A stretch of DNA of 64,000 bases from Planctomycetota bacterium (GTDB taxonomy: Bacteria > Planctomycetota > Phycisphaerae > SM23-33), in the NCBI GenBank assembly GCA_030635145.1, contig DAOVZK010000004.1, positions 1 to 64,000 of the forward strand. Direction: 5' to 3'. A program made the translations under genes and the position numbers. Shown here one piece after another: positions 8,894 through 17,424 of this stretch. The notes under the pieces are model-generated. The model was not told the DNA's origin. It worked only from the letters and a program-made list of their open reading frames with translations, and searched no databases. Position 1 is the stretch's first letter. Every line of letters begins with the position of its first letter.

Positions 8894-9478
8894 ATGTTAC
8901 AAGTGAAATCTCTTATTCGACGATTCCTTGTGCGAATAGGAAATTTTTTGATTCGCCAAACCGTAATTGAACCGGCGGATTACATCGTGTTGCTCAATGG
9001 CTCTGTTTATGACCGGGCTCGTGAAGCGGCCGACCTTTACTCGAACAAGTTGGGAAAGAAAATACTGCTGCAGCAATCTTGTAGTCCCTGCGGTTATGAT
9101 GATATTAGAAAACTAGGGATCGTTTTACTTAACGATTGCCAGATTAATGCGGCCATACTGAATAAACTCGGGGTGCCACAAAGCGATCTGGAGACTACGA
9201 AAAAGAAAAGTTTCGGGACTTACGATGAAGCTTTGGCGACGAGAGACCACTTGAAGGAAGCCTCCGCAAGGTCCATTATTCTGGTGACTTCCTGTTTCCA
9301 TTCCAAAAGGGCGTATTATATCTTTCGAAAAGTTCTCGGGGATTTGCCCGTCAAGCTTATGTGCCAACCTACTCGTTATGATCATATTGACATGAGTAAC
9401 TGGTGGACCGTGGGATGGCAAAGAAAATGGATTTTCTGGGAATACCTGAAGCTGGTCTATTATACCATTCGGTATTAA
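8894..9478 (+). CDS. YdcF/SanA/ElyC-like DUF218 protein
   Basis: The 194-aa protein matches the DUF218 family in pattern. It has IVLLNGSVYDRAREAADLY near the N-terminus, a Lys-Ser-Thr-rich helix starting ETTKKKSFGTYDEA, ILVTSCFHSKRAYYIF and a final DMSNWW. Family members are linked to cell-envelope polysaccharide and carrier-lipid metabolism in other bacteria, although their chemistry is poorly defined. It follows the radical SAM gene after 12 bases and a GAGAGCGA ribosome-binding site. The usual N-terminal membrane helices are missing here, so this copy may be cytoplasmic or peripheral. The envelope role is inferred from family and context. Confidence 0.75.
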   Translation: MLQVKSLIRRFLVRIGNFLIRQTVIEPADYIVLLNGSVYDRAREAADLYSNKLGKKILLQQSCSPCGYDDIRKLGIVLLNDCQINAAILNKLGVPQSDLETTKKKSFGTYDEALATRDHLKEASARSIILVTSCFHSKRAYYIFRKVLGDLPVKLMCQPTRYDHIDMSNWWTVGWQRKWIFWEYLKLVYYTIRY

Positions 9479-9538
9479 CTTTTAGCGGGGGAGTTGTCGG
9501 CAGATTTGTTTACGTGTGATATAGAAGGAGTTTTCGTT

Positions 9539-10996
9539 TTGCTTGACCCAAAACCCACAGCGAAGCTGGCTGGAACTGTTGCTCTCGGTAAAAGAATTAC
9601 TACGAATTTTGTTTATTTCTTAAGCGGAGAACTTGTAGCTAAATTTGTAGGGTATTTGGCCATAGTTTGGATAGCAAGAAAACTGGGAGCTGATAACTTT
9701 GGCCGTCTGGGATTTGCAGAATCCTTTTTCAGCTATTTTATTTTCGTTGGCATTGCTGGCGTTGATACCATTGCCACTCGAAATATCGCCAGAAATAAAA
9801 ATCTAGCTAGTAAGTACATGGGGAATATTATTCTGCTGAAATCGGCGCTTTGTTTGCTGGCGTATGGATTGCTCGCCGTCTTTACTCTTACCCCTGGCCT
9901 TTCCCCTGAACTCCGGCGACTTACTCTGTTGTATGGGTTATGTCTTCTGCCCATCGCACTCTCGGCGGAATGGTTGTTTCTGGGTGTTGAAAAGCCGGGC
10001 TATATCGGCTTGTTTAGAATACTCCGCGAGCTGCTTTTTCTTGGCGGCGTCTGGGTTGTCTTGCAGCAGTCATTGTCCATTTATTTCATCCCCCTTGCCA
10101 GAGTAGTAGCTATGACCGTGGCGAGCCTGTTTTTGCTGGCCTGCATAAAACGGCTGAAAGTTCCGGTGCGTTTGCAGACAAATATGCATCTATGGAAAGA
10201 GCTTCTGAAGCAGTCTTTTCCAATACTGACATCGCAACTACTGCTTGTTGTGATGTACACGTTTTCAATTATTCTTCTCGGATTTCTCAACAAAAATGAA
10301 GAAGTCGGATATTTTGTTGCCATTCAGAAAATTGTGCTGTTTTCCTTTGGCCTGAGCGGGATTTTCTGGTCTGTTGTTTTTCCTAATACCTCCCGACTTT
10401 ATCACAGTTCCCGGGAACAGCTTTGTCATTTGCAGGAGGTTGTATCAAGGACAGTGCTAGTTGTCGCGGTGCCACTGGGAATTATCGGTTATATGCTGGC
10501 CGACAAAATTGTACCCTTTCTATATGGGCCGGATTATGCAGAGAGTATTCCCGTATTAAAGGTGCTGATATGGATCGCGGCGTTTGGGTTTATAAATAGC
10601 ATTTTTGCACAAGGATTACTGGCCTGCGATAGTCAGCACTTATTCTTTGTTACCGTTCTTATTCAGACGTTCATTGTGGTGGGGATGGTTATTTTTCTGG
10701 TACCCCAACTTGGAGCCGTGGGAGCCTCAATTTCATGGCTCACAGCGGAGGTATGCGGGTTTTTCATATACAAAGCGTTCCACAACAAAACCGTAAAGTT
10801 CCCATTCTATCGATATATGGTTAAACCAGTACTTGCCTCGTTATTGATTGTTTTAATTCTAAATTATTTCCAGAACCTCAAATCTATTATTGCGTTTCCT
10901 CTATGTTTTGTAGCTTATTTTATTGTTATGTTAATTATCAGAGGGATAAAAATAAGTGAACTGCGGTTGCTCTATACAAATTTTGTGACTAAGTAA
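9539..10996 (+). CDS. Wzx-like polysaccharide flippase (MATE/MVF superfamily)
   Basis: Integral membrane protein expected to flip lipid-linked oligosaccharide across the inner membrane. The 485-aa product begins with a short soluble stretch, then FVYFLSGELVAKFVGYLAIVW and repeated hydrophobic helices, about 12-14 in all. The LGADNFGRLGFAESF motif after helix 1 is typical of the polysaccharide transporter family. The frame opens at TTG 9494, but TTG 9539 sits eight bases after AGAAGGAG and is the better start. It lies with polymerase and glycosyltransferase genes, as expected for a Wzx/Wzy pathway. Confidence 0.88.
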   Translation: MLDPKPTAKLAGTVALGKRITTNFVYFLSGELVAKFVGYLAIVWIARKLGADNFGRLGFAESFFSYFIFVGIAGVDTIATRNIARNKNLASKYMGNIILLKSALCLLAYGLLAVFTLTPGLSPELRRLTLLYGLCLLPIALSAEWLFLGVEKPGYIGLFRILRELLFLGGVWVVLQQSLSIYFIPLARVVAMTVASLFLLACIKRLKVPVRLQTNMHLWKELLKQSFPILTSQLLLVVMYTFSIILLGFLNKNEEVGYFVAIQKIVLFSFGLSGIFWSVVFPNTSRLYHSSREQLCHLQEVVSRTVLVVAVPLGIIGYMLADKIVPFLYGPDYAESIPVLKVLIWIAAFGFINSIFAQGLLACDSQHLFFVTVLIQTFIVVGMVIFLVPQLGAVGASISWLTAEVCGFFIYKAFHNKTVKFPFYRYMVKPVLASLLIVLILNYFQNLKSIIAFPLCFVAYFIVMLIIRGIKISELRLLYTNFVTK

Positions 10997-11061
10997 AGAA
11001 AATATGCGAAATGTCCATGTCCGCCATAAATGATAACAAACTTTGTTCCGGGAGATTATAA

Positions 11062-12363
11062 TTGGGACTTTGTTCATTCTTCATTCTGTCTGTCCTCTTT
11101 GTGGTATTAGCCTTTTATTATGTTAAAAGGGACGGTGGTAATCTTATCCAGCCGCATGCCTATTACACCGCAAATGTATTCGTTCTTATGTGTCTTTTTC
11201 CCGTATTGCAACTTTATGTTGCAGATATACTTGGAGAAACAAAAGGGATAGCACGCTTCAATCTGATGATTGGCTTGAGCTATTTGTCGTTTTCCGTCGG
11301 ATTTTTTGTCAAAAAGCAGAAAACCGAAAAATTACTTTCCCACCTAATCAGCAAATTCAACGTGACATCAGTTCCACGCAAGGTTTTGAATGTACACAGC
11401 ATTCTCATGATTCTGCTTGCCCTTGGGTTATTTGCCTACATGGCCGAAAAAAGCGGAATGGGATTAGTAGCATGGCTGCGTTCTCCGCGAATAGGTTATC
11501 AGAACTATCGAGTTGGTTTTGGGCATTTATATGTGGCGTCGATGGCACTACTGAATTTTAGTTTTTTGTTCATCCTGTTTTTTGGCGTTAATAATCTCAA
11601 AAAATTACTGGCCGTTACCTCGATATTTATTGTCTCATTGTATTTTTTTGGTAGCAAAGCTCCTATAGTAGCCGTCGTCTTTGAAGCGATGGTTTACTAT
11701 AATTTTTTCATCAAAAAAATCAGGGCAGCCAAGGTCATTTTGATGTGCCTGCTAATTGCACTCGTTTTTTCTGCAAGTTTTATGTTCTACGGCGACAAAG
11801 ACGCCAAAGATGCCTTGTCGGTGAGGATTTTGACTTATGCCAGCTATTACGATCATGGGGCAAGATTTTTTGCCGACTTTGACGAGCGATTCGAATATCA
11901 GTATGGTAAGGAGTATTTAAGCGGTTATTGGATGTACGTCCCCAGAGCGGTTTACCCACAAAAACCCTACAGCTACGGTGTTGTAAAATACGTGGTCGAG
12001 AAATACTACCCCGGTGCTGGTGAAAGTGGACATACTCCTGCTTTTGGTGGACCCGTGGAGGAATACCTGAATTTTGGAATACCGGGTATTATTTGCATCG
12101 GTTTTTTTGGGGGATATGTTGCATCGTTGTTTTACGTGTATTTTTTACGCCATAAAAATTTCCTGGGCTTTGTTTTGCTTTCTAACGGCATGGCCTTTTC
12201 CATATTCCCGGTGATGTCGTGGGGAGCGTACAAGGTAATATGGTATTTGCTTAACATTGGTTTATTGCTATTTCATAAACAGTTGCTTTTGTTGTCTCGG
12301 CCGTCCGCATCTTCAAATGCAGGGTGTCGTCATGGTTTAGAACCGAAGGATAACAACACGTAA
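11062..12363 (+). CDS. Wzy-like oligosaccharide repeat-unit polymerase
   Basis: A 433-aa membrane protein with about 10-12 hydrophobic helices and a large polar loop around residues 260-340 (YYDHGARFFADFDERF, then PRAVYPQKPYSYG). The PRxxxxxKP pattern in that loop and the topology are characteristic of Wzy/O-antigen polymerase-like proteins, which join repeat units on the periplasmic side. The start is TTG 11062 after GGGAGA. It directly follows the Wzx-like gene, and this neighbourhood is the strongest support because Wzy proteins diverge greatly. A GlcNAc- or O-acetyl-transfer role cannot be ruled out. Confidence 0.75.
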   Translation: MGLCSFFILSVLFVVLAFYYVKRDGGNLIQPHAYYTANVFVLMCLFPVLQLYVADILGETKGIARFNLMIGLSYLSFSVGFFVKKQKTEKLLSHLISKFNVTSVPRKVLNVHSILMILLALGLFAYMAEKSGMGLVAWLRSPRIGYQNYRVGFGHLYVASMALLNFSFLFILFFGVNNLKKLLAVTSIFIVSLYFFGSKAPIVAVVFEAMVYYNFFIKKIRAAKVILMCLLIALVFSASFMFYGDKDAKDALSVRILTYASYYDHGARFFADFDERFEYQYGKEYLSGYWMYVPRAVYPQKPYSYGVVKYVVEKYYPGAGESGHTPAFGGPVEEYLNFGIPGIICIGFFGGYVASLFYVYFLRHKNFLGFVLLSNGMAFSIFPVMSWGAYKVIWYLLNIGLLLFHKQLLLLSRPSASSNAGCRHGLEPKDNNT

Positions 12364-12393
12364 AAATCTGCGAATTCTGCATCATTTCACATT

Positions 12394-13575
12394 ATGTCAA
12401 TTATCGGTGGATACAATCAGAGGAAATTAAAACGTGCAGCCTTGCTGAATCGGATACTCAGTGTCGTTTTTAAACCCTTTTGCAGACATTCTAAAAAACG
12501 AGTTGAATCTCCGATATCCAATCCAAAAAAAATTCTTCTCGTTCAATCTCATCTGATTGGTGATCTTGTTATGGCGACGCCCATGCTGCTGGCACTGCGG
12601 AAAGCTTATCCCGATGCGAAAATATCTCTGCTCGCCAACGGGTTTGCCGAGGTTTTGCTGGCTGGGTCGTCCATGGTCGACAAAATAATTAACATTAAAT
12701 TTCCATGGTCTATGCACGACTACAGTTTCAAAAACCTCGCTGGCATATTAAAGACTGTTAAAAAACTTCGAAGAGAAAAGTTTGATTTGGCGATTGATGC
12801 ACAAATCGACATGAGAAACGCGTTTCTCATGTTTTTGACGGGGGCACGAAGGCGCTTGGGTTATGATATTACGGGTGGTGGTATTTTTTTGACCGACATC
12901 CCCGAATTCCCCGACGGCAAGGACAATCTTTTGGATGCCCGGCTTTCAGTTTTGAAGCATTTAGGAGTTGATTGTTCAAACAGAAAAACTGAATTATCAA
13001 TAGGGGATAAAGCAGACGAATGGGCCGAGTCATATTTGCAGCAGAATAATCTTGAAGAAAATTTGGTGATTGCGATACATCCTGGTGCAAGTGTGCGGGA
13101 GAAGCTTTGGCAGCCTGAAAAATTTGCAAAAGTAATCGGTTTTCTGCATTCTCGCGGTTATCAACCAGTCGTTATCGAAGGTCCCGACGACCGGGATATA
13201 GTGATATCCGTTATATCACTAACTCACGTTCGGCCGCCGATTGTCAAAATTGGCCTGGGAAATGTAGTGGCCTTTATAAAACGATGCCGCTTGATGATAT
13301 GCCTTGATAGCGCAGCGGTGCACCTTGCAGCAGCGGTTGGAACCCCGGTAGTTGCCATTTACGGCCCCCACCCTCCAAAACTCACAAAACCTTTTGGCGA
13401 TAATATTGAAATTCTGTGGGATGAAAATTTTGAATGTCGCCCTTGTGAATATGGGCACTGTAAAAACCCAAAACACAGCTGTATGGCTGCCATACCTGCA
13501 GACGCAGTAATTCAGGAAATAGATCAGCAATTAAACCACAAAATCGCCAATCATCTTGAGAAAGATTTCGTTTAA
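12394..13575 (+). CDS. GT9-family (heptosyltransferase-like) glycosyltransferase
   Basis: The 393-aa protein belongs to the ADP-heptose:LPS heptosyltransferase superfamily. KILLVQSHLIGDLVMATP near residues 46-63 is the N-terminal signature. VIAIHPGASVREKLWQPEKFA opens the donor domain, and MICLDSAAVHLAAAVGTPVVAIYGP is the strongly conserved nucleotide-sugar binding region. A C-terminal Cys-rich patch (CRPCEYGHC) resembles family members. It catalyses sugar transfer in the cytoplasm, but the donor is not necessarily heptose. It begins 30 bases after the polymerase gene and is followed closely by a GT2 gene. No strong ribosome-binding site is seen. Confidence 0.88.
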   Translation: MSIIGGYNQRKLKRAALLNRILSVVFKPFCRHSKKRVESPISNPKKILLVQSHLIGDLVMATPMLLALRKAYPDAKISLLANGFAEVLLAGSSMVDKIINIKFPWSMHDYSFKNLAGILKTVKKLRREKFDLAIDAQIDMRNAFLMFLTGARRRLGYDITGGGIFLTDIPEFPDGKDNLLDARLSVLKHLGVDCSNRKTELSIGDKADEWAESYLQQNNLEENLVIAIHPGASVREKLWQPEKFAKVIGFLHSRGYQPVVIEGPDDRDIVISVISLTHVRPPIVKIGLGNVVAFIKRCRLMICLDSAAVHLAAAVGTPVVAIYGPHPPKLTKPFGDNIEILWDENFECRPCEYGHCKNPKHSCMAAIPADAVIQEIDQQLNHKIANHLEKDFV

Positions 13576-13581
13576 TAGCAC

Positions 13582-14337
13582 ATGAAGATTTCCATAGTAA
13601 CAGTTTGTCTTAACAGCGATGAAACAATCGAGGACACTATCAAAAGTGTTCTTGTTCAGAGCTATGATGATATTGAATACATTATCGTTGATGGTGGGTC
13701 CACTGATGGGACTTTATCGATTATCGACAAGTATCGGGATAAAATATCAAAATGCGTGTCAGAACCAGACGAGGGGCTCTACGATGCAATGAATAAGGGA
13801 ACAAAATTGGCAAGTGGTGATCTTATTGCCTTTCTAAATAGTGACGATATATATGACAATAAAGACACGATTGCGGATATGACCAATTTTATACAAACCC
13901 GAAAACTGGATGCAGGTTATGGGGATATAAAATACGTAAGTAAGAATAACCCCAATCGGGTGGTGAGATACTGGAAGACTGGCGAGTACAAAAAGGGCTC
14001 TTTTCGGCGTGGGTGGGTTATACCGCACCCGGCGTTTTTTTGCCGAAGAGAATATTTTGAACGATATGGTTATTTTGAAAGTAGTTTTAAAATTGCGGCC
14101 GACTTCGAATTGATGCTTCGTTTTATTGAAAAAAACCATATCAGAATAGGGTATTTACCCAAAATGATAGCTACAATGCGAGTCGGTGGCGAGTCAACAA
14201 ACTTAAAAGGCATCATGCGAGGAAACATTGAGATAATGAAATCTTTTCGGATGAACAATATGTATTATTCTCCTATGTTTTTTCTTCGCAAGCCGATACT
14301 AAAACTCAGGCAATTAATCTTTCGCAAGGTTCCCTAA
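13582..14337 (+). CDS. GT2-family glycosyltransferase
   Basis: Inverting GT-A-fold glycosyltransferase of 251 aa. The N-terminus MKISIVTVCLNSDETIEDTI, then IEYIIVDGGSTDGT, EPDEGLYDAMNKG and a DXD-like FLNSDD are textbook GT2 signatures for colanic-acid and O-antigen type enzymes. HPAFFCRREYFERYG and DFELMLRF form the acceptor end. It starts six bases after the GT9 stop and is probably co-translated with it. It transfers one sugar to the growing lipid-linked unit; donor and linkage are unknown. Confidence 0.9.
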   Translation: MKISIVTVCLNSDETIEDTIKSVLVQSYDDIEYIIVDGGSTDGTLSIIDKYRDKISKCVSEPDEGLYDAMNKGTKLASGDLIAFLNSDDIYDNKDTIADMTNFIQTRKLDAGYGDIKYVSKNNPNRVVRYWKTGEYKKGSFRRGWVIPHPAFFCRREYFERYGYFESSFKIAADFELMLRFIEKNHIRIGYLPKMIATMRVGGESTNLKGIMRGNIEIMKSFRMNNMYYSPMFFLRKPILKLRQLIFRKVP

Positions 14338-14366
14338 GGCAAAATTTGTCGTAAAGGTAATATATT

Positions 14367-15563
14367 ATGCTTTCTGATTATGAATCTCTTGTAACAAACA
14401 GAACAGGTTCAATGTTTGATGAAGATGTGCGAGATAATCTTCAGCCTTTAAAAGAACGTATCTGTAACTCGAGAGTTGCCATTATAGGGGCGGCCGGGTC
14501 GATAGGCTTTTCTGTGGTCAAAAACATTCTCAGGTTCAAGCCTGCCGGTATGGCGCTTATTGACATAAGTGAGAATAATCTGGTTGAGGTTGTACGCGAT
14601 TGTAGATCTTCATCCGACCTTATCGTCCCTGATGAGTTTACTGTTCTTCCAGTCGGTTTGGGAAGTACAGAATTTTTGCGTTTTTTCAATGAAAGCAAAC
14701 CGTTCGACTATATTCTGAATCTCAGTGCCATAAAACATGTACGTTCTGAGAAGAATATTTACTGCCTTATCAGGATGATAGACACTAACGTTAATTATAT
14801 GGCTGAGTTTCTCGATAAACTGGGATACGGCGTCAAAAAGTTTTTCTCCGTTTCTTCTGACAAGGCGGTCAACCCCGCCAGCCTGATGGGTGCGAGCAAA
14901 ATGGTGATGGAGAAAATACTGCTTAACCAGAATAAGCATCCATTTTCTACTGCCCGGTTTGCTAATGTTGCTTTTTCCGATGGGAGCCTGCCTTTTGCCT
15001 TTCTCAAGAGAATTGAGAAAAGGCAGCCCATTTCATCACCCAGAGATGTAAGGCGTTTTTTTATATCTCACGCCGAGGCGGGGCACATTTGCCTTCTGTC
15101 AAGTATGCTTGGAGAAAATGGAGATGTATACTTTCCCGCCCTCAAGCAGGGGTCCGACGAAAAGACTTTTTCTGAAATTGCAGTTAAGCTGTTGGAAAAG
15201 CTTGGTTATGAGGCGTATGAATGTTCAAGTGAACAAGAGGCCAGGCAAGATGTTGAAGCCCTTATTGCCAAAAAAAAATGGCCGTGCTTTTTCTTCGACA
15301 GCGACACCACCGGGGAAAAAGATTATGAAGAATTTTACGGCGTGGATGAATTGGTCGATTTTGATAAATATAAAAATATAGGGGTAATAAAACAGACATC
15401 TGATGGTGTAAACGGCGAAGCTTTGGATGCTTTTCTGCGATTTGTCAAAGACGCCAAATCTAACAGTGGGATCAAGAAGTCTGATTACGTCAAAGAGTTT
15501 GAGAAAATCGTTCCCACTCTAACCCATGTCGAAACCGGGAAAAACCTGGATCAGAAAATGTGA
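14367..15563 (+). CDS. CapD/FlaA1-like polysaccharide biosynthesis SDR
   Basis: A 398-aa soluble Rossmann-fold protein of the polysaccharide-biosynthesis CapD-like group, usually UDP-N-acetylhexosamine 4,6-dehydratases or C5-epimerases. It has the NAD-binding motif GAAGSIGFSV near residue 41, the LNLSAIKHVRSEKN signature, SVSSDKAVNPASLMGASK holding the catalytic Ser/Lys region, and ARFANVAFSDGSLPF. The usual Tyr of YxxxK is Met here (MGASK), a known feature of this subfamily. It lacks the membrane helices of full-length CapD. It likely makes the deoxy-amino sugar used by the sugar transferase just downstream. Confidence 0.85.
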   Translation: MLSDYESLVTNRTGSMFDEDVRDNLQPLKERICNSRVAIIGAAGSIGFSVVKNILRFKPAGMALIDISENNLVEVVRDCRSSSDLIVPDEFTVLPVGLGSTEFLRFFNESKPFDYILNLSAIKHVRSEKNIYCLIRMIDTNVNYMAEFLDKLGYGVKKFFSVSSDKAVNPASLMGASKMVMEKILLNQNKHPFSTARFANVAFSDGSLPFAFLKRIEKRQPISSPRDVRRFFISHAEAGHICLLSSMLGENGDVYFPALKQGSDEKTFSEIAVKLLEKLGYEAYECSSEQEARQDVEALIAKKKWPCFFFDSDTTGEKDYEEFYGVDELVDFDKYKNIGVIKQTSDGVNGEALDAFLRFVKDAKSNSGIKKSDYVKEFEKIVPTLTHVETGKNLDQKM

Positions 15564-15577
15564 TTGGAGTTATATCC

Positions 15578-16249
15578 ATGTATGATGTAGTAAAACGTAT
15601 AGCTGATACAATTTTGGCAACGCTGGGTTTGCTTGTTCTGTCTCCATTTTTGATTCCCGTAATTCTTGTGCTTCGCCTTACAGGTGAGGGGTTGGTCTTT
15701 TTCAGGCAGAGGAGACTTGGGCACAACAACAAACCTTTTGGAATCCTGAAATTTGTTACAATGCTGAAAGACAGTCCATCGACGGGCACGATAACAGCAT
15801 CAAATGATAAGAGGATATTGCCTTTTGGAAAATTTCTCAGGAACACCAAAATCAACGAACTCCCGCAACTTATAAATGTTTTTATTGGTGATATGTCGAT
15901 AGTGGGGCCGAGGCCCCTGACTGAGGAAGCCTTTGGACTTTACACAGATGATCTCAAACCGTTGATCTACAAATCCCGGCCGGGAGTAACAGGTATTGGT
16001 TCGTTGGTTTTTCGGCACGAAGAGAGCATATTGGCGAAATCAGACAAGCCACGCAATCAGTGTTACAAAGAGGATATTTTGCCCGTAAAAGGTGCGTTGG
16101 AGGTGTGGTATACAAAGCATAAAAGTCCCTGGGTGGATATCAAGATCGTGATTTTGACAGCTTTTGCTGTGTTTAATCTGGATAAAAATTTGTGTCTCAA
16201 ATGGTTTAAGGGTTTGCCGATCACCCAGGCCGACCTGGATTTTATGTGA
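15578..16249 (+). CDS. Initiating sugar-phosphate transferase (PglC/WcaJ-C type)
   Basis: Monotopic phosphoglycosyl transferase of 223 aa that would move a sugar phosphate onto undecaprenyl phosphate. MYDVVKRIADTILATLG leads into a re-entrant hydrophobic helix. Then come FFRQRRLGHNNKPFGILKF, RNTKINELPQLINVFIGDMSIVGPRP and a final YKSRPGVTGIGS, the conserved catalytic core of the bacterial sugar transferase family. ATG 15578 lies eight bases after TTGGAG; a GTG at 15560 overlapping the CapD-like stop is possible but less likely. The island has a second, larger transferase at 17425, so there may be two initiation routes. Confidence 0.9.
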   Translation: MYDVVKRIADTILATLGLLVLSPFLIPVILVLRLTGEGLVFFRQRRLGHNNKPFGILKFVTMLKDSPSTGTITASNDKRILPFGKFLRNTKINELPQLINVFIGDMSIVGPRPLTEEAFGLYTDDLKPLIYKSRPGVTGIGSLVFRHEESILAKSDKPRNQCYKEDILPVKGALEVWYTKHKSPWVDIKIVILTAFAVFNLDKNLCLKWFKGLPITQADLDFM

Positions 16250-16259
16250 GAAAAATGAC

Positions 16260-17243
16260 ATGGCGAAAACGGCATTTATAACCGGGGCATCGGGGTGCAT
16301 CGGCCGGCAATTGGTAGAAAAGCTTTTGTCTGATGACTGGGAGGTTACAGCATTGCTGATGCCAGGTGAGGATGATCCTTTTACCAAGCAGCCTGCGGTG
16401 AGTTCGGTGGTGGGGGATATCCGAAATTTTCCCGCAAAGATGATATCCACGGGAGCGGTAATTTTTCATCTGGCTGCCAAGGTTCATGTTGTTCCCAAGA
16501 CTTCCGAAGACAGGGAAGATTTTTTTTCTGTCAATCATGAGGGCACCGCACATGTTGCCCGAAATGCCGTTGAGCGGCAAGCAAACGGATTTGTGTTTAC
16601 CTCCACACTTGCGGTATATGGTGATAGGATTCGCCACCCGAAGTGTGACGAGATGGTGGTACCTGAACCAATTACCATTTACGGTAAGAGCAAGCTCAAG
16701 GCAGAAGCCCGTCTGAAAGAGATTCTCGCTGGTAATGTACCCTACGTCATAGTTCGGCCTTGTGCGGTTTATGGGCCAAATGACCGTGGGAATTTCATGT
16801 CTCTGGTGGACTGGATTGTCAAAAAAAAGCGTCCTTACCCGCTGGTCGGTGGGGGTAAAATCCATAAAAATGTTTTATCTGTCAGTGATCTGGTTGGGGT
16901 ATTTGCCTATTTGGGTGAGAATATGGATCGATTAAGTGGGAAAATTTTCAATGTTGCGAATCCTGACTATTTGACAATACGTGAAATAGTTGAAACCATC
17001 GCCCGGGCGGGAAATGTTGACATCAAAATAATGAGCATTCCGGGCTGGTTACTGAAATCATTTGCGGTGCTGGGAGATATGATGGGATGGGTGTTGCGAA
17101 CCGAAATGCCTTTGTCCTCCAGAAAACTCAAGGTCATGACCACAGACACCCTTATTGATACCAGGAAACTGCAACTGGAACTCAAAGATCAGATCAGGTT
17201 TACTTCATTTGAAGATGGAATGAGGGAATTGTTGGAAATGTAA
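16260..17243 (+). CDS. NAD-dependent epimerase/dehydratase (extended SDR)
   Basis: A 327-aa extended SDR. ITGASGCIGRQL near residue 7 binds the cofactor, FHLAAKVHVVPKT and FTSTLAVYG hold the Ser, and YGKSKLKAE provides the YxxxK pair. RPCAVYGPNDRGNFM follows. This pattern fits the NDP-hexose 4-ketoreductase or epimerase group often found next to PglC-like transferases. The start is MAKTAF at 16260; upstream codons in frame overlap the previous gene. It probably finishes the sugar made by the CapD-like enzyme. Substrate not determined. Confidence 0.85.
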   Translation: MAKTAFITGASGCIGRQLVEKLLSDDWEVTALLMPGEDDPFTKQPAVSSVVGDIRNFPAKMISTGAVIFHLAAKVHVVPKTSEDREDFFSVNHEGTAHVARNAVERQANGFVFTSTLAVYGDRIRHPKCDEMVVPEPITIYGKSKLKAEARLKEILAGNVPYVIVRPCAVYGPNDRGNFMSLVDWIVKKKRPYPLVGGGKIHKNVLSVSDLVGVFAYLGENMDRLSGKIFNVANPDYLTIREIVETIARAGNVDIKIMSIPGWLLKSFAVLGDMMGWVLRTEMPLSSRKLKVMTTDTLIDTRKLQLELKDQIRFTSFEDGMRELLEM

Positions 17244-17262
17244 TTATAGGAAGGTTATACTT

Positions 17263-17319
17263 TTGATTATGCTTAAGAAAGCTGTATCAAAATTGGTTCA
17301 GTTTATGAAAAGGAATTAG
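17263..17319 (+). CDS. Possible 18-aa basic peptide
   Basis: In the 181-bp gap between the epimerase and the second sugar transferase, a TTG (17263) or ATG (17269) start follows AGGAAGG at proper spacing and opens a short frame ending MKRN. The product is small, Lys-rich and amphipathic (MLKKAVSKLVQFMKRN). It could be a leader peptide, a small membrane-active peptide, or the remnant of a deleted gene. No homology can be claimed, and a chance ORF is quite possible. Confidence 0.25.
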   Translation: MIMLKKAVSKLVQFMKRN

Positions 17320-17424
17320 CTGAGAACATGCTAAGGAATTGGTGTTCTTCTGTAGGTACAAACATCTATTTTTGAGGGCATCCTTGTATGAGGCCTTCTC
17401 AAAATACCAGGGGTTGAAAAAAAC

